NCBI RefSeq assembly: GCF_018861045.1
Contig: NZ_JAHKQJ010000007.1
Span: forward strand, 434,001 to 498,000
Direction: 5' to 3'
Origin: Octadecabacter sp. B2R22
GTDB lineage: Bacteria; Pseudomonadota; Alphaproteobacteria; Rhodobacterales; Rhodobacteraceae
DNA length: 64,000 bases
Under the pieces are notes generated by a model, which worked only from the letters and a program-made list of their open reading frames with translations, made no database searches and was not told the origin of the DNA. Each line of letters begins with the position of its first letter. Within the stretch, counting starts at the first letter, position 1. Below, one piece after another: positions 59,134 to 64,000 of this stretch. A program made the translations under genes and the position numbers.

Positions 59134-59550
59134 ATGAACTTTACACGTAGAAATACGCTGTGGATGGCAATGGGCACCGCAATCGCGACCGTCCTACCAT
59201 TCAAAGCATTCGCAGATGTCGATGCCGACATCGCAGCTTTCACAGGCGGCGCAGACGTCGGTAGCGAAGGCATCACATTGGTTGCGCCAGAGATCGCTGA
59301 AAACGGCAACACAGTGCCCGTCGAAGTGAATGCACCCGGCGCAGAAGCCATTATGATCTTGGCCGCAGGCAACCCAACACCCGCTGTTGGTACGTTTAAC
59401 TTTGGTCCGCTTGCCGGGTCCCAGTTTGCGTCTACTCGGATCCGTTTGGCCGGCACGCAAGACGTTGTCGCCATCGCACGGATGCCAGACGGCAGCTTCG
59501 TTCAGGCCTCCCAAGAGGTTAAAGTTACTATTGGCGGCTGCGGCGGCTAA
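59134..59550 (+). CDS. soxY: Sulfur carrier protein SoxY
   Basis: A 138-residue periplasmic carrier with a twin-arginine-like signal (NFTRRNTLWMAMG, cleaved near AFA). The C-terminal GGCGG arm, with Cys136 two residues from the end, is the covalent sulfur attachment site. Start at 59134 has AGGAG about 6 nt upstream; an in-frame ATG 24 bp earlier has no signal logic. Functions as a SoxYZ complex. Confidence 0.96.
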   Translation: MNFTRRNTLWMAMGTAIATVLPFKAFADVDADIAAFTGGADVGSEGITLVAPEIAENGNTVPVEVNAPGAEAIMILAAGNPTPAVGTFNFGPLAGSQFASTRIRLAGTQDVVAIARMPDGSFVQASQEVKVTIGGCGG

Positions 59551-59568
59551 GCGAGAGGATCTAAGACA

Positions 59569-59898
59569 ATGGCAGATAACGTAACACCCCGTGTCCGCGT
59601 CCCTCGTGATGCAACGGCCGGCGAAACGATCACAATCAAAACGCTGATTTCCCATCCAATGGAATCCGGTCAGCGCAAAGATGGCGATGGCAACACGATC
59701 CCACGCTCAATCATCAACCGTTTCACATGTGAATTTAACGGCGAGATGGTGATTGACGTCACTTTGGAACCAGCGATTTCCACGAACCCGTTCGTCGAGT
59801 TCGAGGCAGTTGTTCCAGAAAGCGGTTCGTTTGTTTTCACTTGGTACGATGATGATGGTGACGTCTACACAGAAACCAAAGAAATCGCGGTCAGCTGA
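59569..59898 (+). CDS. soxZ: Thiosulfate oxidation protein SoxZ
   Basis: A 109-residue immunoglobulin-like partner of SoxY without its own signal peptide, so it is co-exported with SoxY. Typical blocks are TPRVRVPRDATAGETITIKTL, ISHPMESGQRKDGDGN and the C-terminal FTWYDDDGDVYTE. Starts 18 bp after soxY. Confidence 0.96.
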   Translation: MADNVTPRVRVPRDATAGETITIKTLISHPMESGQRKDGDGNTIPRSIINRFTCEFNGEMVIDVTLEPAISTNPFVEFEAVVPESGSFVFTWYDDDGDVYTETKEIAVS

Positions 59899-59926
59899 TC
59901 GTTTGCAGCCGGGGAGGGGCTTCAAT

Positions 59927-60778
59927 ATGAAAACCAAACTTCTAGCAACTGCGTCAATTTGTGCAGCTTTGACGGTCCCGTTCGGGACTGTCATGGCTGA
60001 CGAAGACGCAAATCTAATTATCGATGGTGAAATCGAGATTACGGTTCGGGCTCCGGCTCCGGATCATCTTGAAAACCTTGATGAAATCTTCTCGGGCTGG
60101 GTCTATCGGGCAACCGAAACTCAAGCGCTTCAAGCGGATGACTTTGAAAACCCGGGTATGATCTTCGTTGATTCCGGTCATGACCTTTGGAACACGGTTG
60201 AGGGCGAGGCAGGCGAAAGCTGTGCAAGCTGTCACGGTGACGCTGAAGAAATGGCAGGCGTCGCGGCAACCTATCCGAAGTGGAACGATGCCACCGAAGA
60301 AGTCCGCACAATTTCCATGCAAATCAACGCCTGCCGCACAGAGCAGATGGGTGCCGAAGAGTGGAATTTGGACAAATCCGAGCTGTTGAACATGACGGCT
60401 TTGTTGGCGTCCGTGTCTCGCGGAATGCCGGTGAACGTCGCAATTGACGGGCCAGCTCAAGCGACATGGGAAATGGGGCGTGATCTGTATTACACCCGTA
60501 CCGGCCAGCTTGATCTGTCTTGTGCCAATTGCCACGAAGACAACTATGGCAACAACATTCGTGCCGACCACCTAAGCCAAGGTCAGATCAACGGTTTTCC
60601 AACTTACCGTCTGAAAAACGCACGTTTGAACGGTGTGCATTCCCGCTTCCGCGGTTGTGTTCGCGATACTCGGGCCGAAACCTACTCGGTTGGCAGCCCA
60701 GAGTTCGTCGCACTTGAGCTTTATGTAATGTCACGCGGCAACGGTCTTTCGATCGAAGGCCCGTCCGTTCGTAACTAA
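59927..60778 (+). CDS. soxA: Sulfur oxidation c-type cytochrome SoxA
   Basis: A 283-residue periplasmic diheme cytochrome. Signal peptide KTKLLATASICAALTVPFGTVMA; heme motifs CASCHGD and CANCHED; and the conserved active-site cysteine in RFRGCVRDTRAE that becomes the persulfide heme ligand. The extra cysteine in INACRTEQ is also family-typical. GGGGAGGGG precedes the ATG. It is unrelated to the sarcosine oxidase alpha gene of the same name at 18.0 kb. Confidence 0.96.
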   Translation: MKTKLLATASICAALTVPFGTVMADEDANLIIDGEIEITVRAPAPDHLENLDEIFSGWVYRATETQALQADDFENPGMIFVDSGHDLWNTVEGEAGESCASCHGDAEEMAGVAATYPKWNDATEEVRTISMQINACRTEQMGAEEWNLDKSELLNMTALLASVSRGMPVNVAIDGPAQATWEMGRDLYYTRTGQLDLSCANCHEDNYGNNIRADHLSQGQINGFPTYRLKNARLNGVHSRFRGCVRDTRAETYSVGSPEFVALELYVMSRGNGLSIEGPSVRN

Positions 60779-60786
60779 GTTCCCTT

Positions 60787-60819
60787 AGGCCCGCGCATTG
60801 GTTTGCGCGGGCCTTTCTT
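60787..60819 (+). terminator. Hairpin between soxA and soxB
   Basis: A perfect 10-bp stem (AGGCCCGCGC / GCGCGGGCCT) with an 8-nt loop is followed by TTTCTTT. It lies 9 nt after the soxA stop inside the sox gene run and probably causes partial termination or protects the upstream mRNA end. Confidence 0.8.
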
Positions 60820-60877
60820 TCATTAAATACATTCAGCTTTGCGCATATGTGGGGCTGTTAACCAACAGGATAGCACA

Positions 60878-62581
60878 ATGATCTCACGCAGGGATTTCTT
60901 GCAGGCCAGCATGGCCGCTAGCGCAATCTACGGCGCATCAGGCTTCGGTGAATGGGGCAAATTGGCCGCGCAGCAGGCGCTGACGCAAGATCAACTGCTT
61001 GAGTTTGATACGTTCGGAAATGTTTCGTTGATCCACGTGACGGACATTCACGCGCAGTTAAAACCGATCTATTTCCGCGAGCCCGAGATTAACCTCGGCG
61101 TTGGTGGTAACAGAGGCGCCGTTCCACATATTACAGGCGCAGATTTCCGCCGTGCCTACGGTATTGAAGATGGAAGTCCGTCCGCTTACGCTCTGACATA
61201 CAACGATTTTTCTGCCCTCGGCCAGATGTATGGCAAGATGGGTGGCATGGACCGCGTGTCGACTGTTGTGAACCAAATTCGTGCAGCGCGCCCTGATGCG
61301 TTGCTCTTGGATGGTGGCGATACATGGCACGGGTCCTACACCTGCTATCACACCGAAGGTCAGGACGTCGTGAACGTCATGAACATGCTGAAACCAGATG
61401 CAATGACATTCCATTGGGAATTCACATTGGGCAGCGGACGTGTGCGCGATATCGTCAACGATTTGCCGTTCGCAGCCCTTGGCCAGAACATTTTCGACAG
61501 TGAATGGGACGAACCAGCAGAAGATTTCGCACCGTATAAGTTCTTTGAGCGGGGCGGCGTTAAGATCGCTGTGATCGGTCAGGCTTTCCCATATATGCCA
61601 ATCGCCAACCCGGGCTGGATGTTCCCTGAGTATTCCTTCGGTATCCGCGATCAGCGCATGCAGGAAATGGTCAACGAAGTGCGCGCAGCAGGGGCCGAGC
61701 TGGTCGTTTGCCTGTCTCACAACGGATTTGACGTGGACAAAGCCATGGCCGGCCGTGTCACAGGGATCGACGTGATCCTTGCGGGGCACACCCATGATGC
61801 GCTTCCAGAACCTGTATTGGTTGGCGACACCATCATCATCGCATCCGGTTCTAACGGTAAATTCGTCAGCCGCGTTGATCTCGACGTTCGTGATGGCAAG
61901 ATGATGGGTTTCCGCCACAAGCTGATCCCGATTTTCAGCGACGTGATCGAACCCGACGCCGAAGTGACCGCGGTCATCGACGATCAACGCGCCCCTTATG
62001 AGGCTGAGCTGACCGAAGTGCTGGGCCGTACCGCTGATGACACGACGCTTTACCGTCGTGGGAATTTCAACGGGTCATGGGATGATCTGATCTGCGATGC
62101 GCTGATCAATGAACGCGAGGCCGACATTGCGATGTCGCCGGGCGTGCGTTGGGGGCCGTCCATTATGCCGGGTCAGGACATTACGCGTGAAGACCTTTGG
62201 AACGTCACCTCCATGACATATCCAAACGCCTATCGCTCTGAAATGACGGGTGAATTCATTCATACGATCCTCGAAGATGTGGCAGATAATCTGTTCAACG
62301 AAGACCCGTATTACCAGCAAGGCGGCGACATGGTCCGCATTGGTGGCATGGGGTATCGGATCGATATCAACAAACCAATCGGTGAGCGGGTCAGCAATCT
62401 GACGCTACTGAAAACCGGTGAAGCCATTGACCCCACCAAGACCTACATGGTCGCGGGTTGGGCGTCTGTCAACGAAGGCACAGAAGGTCCGCCTATCTGG
62501 GATGTCGTTGAAAATTATATCAAAAATCAAGGCACCGTGAGTGTGGCACCGAATACGAGTGTCGACGTGGTTGGTGCATAA
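60878..62581 (+). CDS. soxB: Thiosulfohydrolase SoxB
   Basis: A 567-residue periplasmic dimanganese enzyme of the 5'-nucleotidase fold that releases sulfate from SoxY-bound thiosulfate. A Tat signal (SRRDFLQASMAASA) begins at residue 3. Metal ligands include Asp56 and His58 (HVTDIHAQLKP), the Asp in LLDGGDTWHGS, His in LSHNGFDVD, and GHTHD. FHWEFTLGSGRV is the SoxB-type loop. Start at 60878 follows CAGGATA. Confidence 0.96.
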   Translation: MISRRDFLQASMAASAIYGASGFGEWGKLAAQQALTQDQLLEFDTFGNVSLIHVTDIHAQLKPIYFREPEINLGVGGNRGAVPHITGADFRRAYGIEDGSPSAYALTYNDFSALGQMYGKMGGMDRVSTVVNQIRAARPDALLLDGGDTWHGSYTCYHTEGQDVVNVMNMLKPDAMTFHWEFTLGSGRVRDIVNDLPFAALGQNIFDSEWDEPAEDFAPYKFFERGGVKIAVIGQAFPYMPIANPGWMFPEYSFGIRDQRMQEMVNEVRAAGAELVVCLSHNGFDVDKAMAGRVTGIDVILAGHTHDALPEPVLVGDTIIIASGSNGKFVSRVDLDVRDGKMMGFRHKLIPIFSDVIEPDAEVTAVIDDQRAPYEAELTEVLGRTADDTTLYRRGNFNGSWDDLICDALINEREADIAMSPGVRWGPSIMPGQDITREDLWNVTSMTYPNAYRSEMTGEFIHTILEDVADNLFNEDPYYQQGGDMVRIGGMGYRIDINKPIGERVSNLTLLKTGEAIDPTKTYMVAGWASVNEGTEGPPIWDVVENYIKNQGTVSVAPNTSVDVVGA

Positions 62582-62595
62582 GGAGAGCAATGAAC

Positions 62596-63870
62596 ATGGA
62601 TGACTTCGCAAAAACATCCCGACGCGCATTCCTGCGCGGCTCTGCGGCGGTCGCTGCAGGGTCAGTGGCGGGGACGGCGGCAGCGCAAGATGCCCCCGAT
62701 CCGCTGATTACGGAACTGCAAGACTGGGCCACCTTTACCGGCTACGGCGTTGATGAAACGCCATACGGGCTGCCGATCAAATATGAGGACGACGTCGTGC
62801 GCCGCAATGTGGCGTGGCTGACTGCGTCTCCGATCTCGTCGATCAACTTTACGCCGATCCACGCGCTTGAGGGGACGATCACACCGCAGGGCTGCGCGTT
62901 TGAACGTCACCACTCCGGTGCAATTGAGCTGACGAAAGACGATTATCGTTTGATGATCAACGGCTTGGTGGATCGTCCTCTGGTCTTCACCTACGCCGAC
63001 TTGGAACGTTTGCCGCGGGAAAACCACGTGTATTTCTGCGAATGTGCGGCCAACACCGGTATGGAATGGGCGGGCGCACAGCTAAACGGCGCGCAGTTCA
63101 CCCACGGTATGATCCACAACATGGAATACACGGGCGTTCCGCTGCGCACGTTGCTGGCCGAAGCGGGCCTCGATGCGGCAGGTGATCTGTCTGACAAATG
63201 GGTCTACGTCGAAGGCGCCGATGCGTCGTCCAACGGCCGTTCTATTCCCATGGAGAAAGCTTTGGACGACGTGCTCGTTGCATTCAAAGCCAACGGCGAG
63301 GCCTTGCGGATGGAGCACGGCTACCCAGTTCGCCTCGTCGTACCAGGTTGGGAAGGCAACATGTGGGTCAAATGGATCCGCCGGATGGAAGTCACCGATG
63401 CTGCCGTTGAAAGCCGCGAAGAGACGTCCAAGTACACCGACGTTTATGAAGATGGTACAGCGCGTAAATGGACTTGGGAAATGGATGCGAAATCCGTTGT
63501 CACATCACCCAGCCCGCAAATGCCGATCACCCATGGCACAGGTCCGCTGGTCATTTCCGGCCTTGCTTGGTCCGGCCATGGCAAAATTACCCGCGTTGAT
63601 GTGTCAACTGATGGCGGCGCGAACTGGCAGACGGCACGTCTTGGAAAACAGGGCGATACCAAAGCCTTGACCCGTTTCTACCTCGACATTGAATGGGATG
63701 GCAGTCCGATGTTCCTGCAATCGCGTGCGATTGATGAAACAGGTTACGTCCAGCCGACCAAAGAAGCACTGCGCGAAGCGCGCGGTGAGAATTCTGTCTA
63801 TCACAACAACTGCATCCAGACTTGGTATGTAAACGAAGAAGGGGTCGCCGAGAATGTCGAAGTCTCTTAA
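62596..63870 (+). CDS. soxC: Sulfane dehydrogenase molybdenum subunit SoxC
   Basis: A 424-residue periplasmic molybdoenzyme of the sulfite oxidase family that oxidises SoxY-bound sulfane sulfur together with SoxD. A Tat signal (TSRRAFLRGSAAV) precedes the Mo-pterin domain. The Mo-ligand cysteine is probably Cys150 in CECAANTGMEW. The dimerisation domain spans about 290-410 (GLAWSGHGKITRVDVSTDGG). Start is set at the second ATG because AGGAGAG is then 8 nt away; the first ATG at 62590 is only 2 nt from it. Confidence 0.94.
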   Translation: MDDFAKTSRRAFLRGSAAVAAGSVAGTAAAQDAPDPLITELQDWATFTGYGVDETPYGLPIKYEDDVVRRNVAWLTASPISSINFTPIHALEGTITPQGCAFERHHSGAIELTKDDYRLMINGLVDRPLVFTYADLERLPRENHVYFCECAANTGMEWAGAQLNGAQFTHGMIHNMEYTGVPLRTLLAEAGLDAAGDLSDKWVYVEGADASSNGRSIPMEKALDDVLVAFKANGEALRMEHGYPVRLVVPGWEGNMWVKWIRRMEVTDAAVESREETSKYTDVYEDGTARKWTWEMDAKSVVTSPSPQMPITHGTGPLVISGLAWSGHGKITRVDVSTDGGANWQTARLGKQGDTKALTRFYLDIEWDGSPMFLQSRAIDETGYVQPTKEALREARGENSVYHNNCIQTWYVNEEGVAENVEVS

Positions 63871-64000
63871 TTTATTCGCCCCCGCACTGGGTGGAACGGC
63901 ACTTATTGTTGGGGTGGCTTATGGCATCTCAACAAAGAACTACGGTGCGCAAACCATTGAAAACCTTGAAGCACAGCTCGCCTCCAGCCAAGCAGGTGCC
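63854..64000 (+). CDS. soxD: Sulfane dehydrogenase cytochrome subunit SoxD, N-terminal fragment
   Basis: The first 49 codons of the gene after soxC, overlapping its end by 17 bp. It encodes MSKSLNLFAPALGG, a hydrophobic signal (TALIVGVAYGIS) and the start of a mature region. Identity as the diheme cytochrome SoxD rests on position after soxC, as no heme motif is reached before the window ends. Confidence 0.8.
   Translation, partial: MSKSLNLFAPALGGTALIVGVAYGISTKNYGAQTIENLEAQLASSQAGA

Overview
The window looks like a chromosomal segment from a marine alphaproteobacterium of the Rhodobacteraceae (Roseobacter group). Supporting signs are a complete-looking sulfur-oxidation (sox) locus, a DMSP demethylase with acryloyl-CoA reductase, heterotetrameric sarcosine oxidase, the trgA-trgB-cysK order known from Rhodobacter, a circularly permuted two-piece tmRNA, and many 1-11 bp start/stop overlaps. 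No phage, insertion sequence, CRISPR array or rRNA operon was seen.

Layout. 1-6.6 kb: end of a Hint-domain protein, a nuclease-fold protein, a membrane protein, a polyproline mini-protein, then a flavin monooxygenase / aldo-keto reductase / flavin reductase operon divergent from a GntR regulator and a Gfo/Idh/MocA dehydrogenase. 6.6-11.7 kb: an accessory stretch whose modules are separated by copies of a degenerate intergenic repeat; it holds a PLP lyase / M24 peptidase / Asp-Glu racemase cassette, a PCMT-like methyltransferase and a PhyH dioxygenase. 11.7-15.6 kb: housekeeping genes (dusA, TauE-type exporter, DUF1289, ruvX, ccmI). 15.8-21.6 kb: sarcosine oxidase soxBDAG with two extra small membrane ORFs. 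21.6-26.5 kb: a glycan-type cassette of ATP-grasp, sulfotransferase and two paralogous glycosyltransferases, one ending in a histone-H1-like tail. 26.7-35.2 kb: sodB, a PLP decarboxylase, a LOG-family protein, a LysM protein, molybdenum-cofactor handling genes, infC with an apparent AUA start, and an LEA-like repeat protein.

35.2-41.3 kb: the assimilatory sulfate reduction operon (cysG, DUF2849, cysI, cysH, DUF934, fpr), divergent from an Lrp/AsnC regulator and preceded by a near-perfect Lrp-type box. 41.3-48.7 kb: DUF1194 protein, ssrA, and a GntR/FCD regulator with a double palindromic operator facing DUF2182-DUF1326-DinB-dmdA-acuI-phr. 48.9-55.0 kb: trgA-trgB-cysK-mscS-alaX and a membrane protein, then tRNA-Ser(GGA). 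55.2-64 kb: soxT-soxR-soxS in one direction and soxVWXYZABC(D) in the other; soxD runs off the end.

Together the genes give a strong sulfur theme: thiosulfate oxidation (Sox), sulfate assimilation to cysteine (cysGIH, cysK), DMSP demethylation, a sulfotransferase and an SsuD-like monooxygenase. C1 metabolism is linked through sarcosine oxidase and DmdA, both folate-dependent. The regulators lie next to their probable targets, and candidate operator sequences can be read for four of them.
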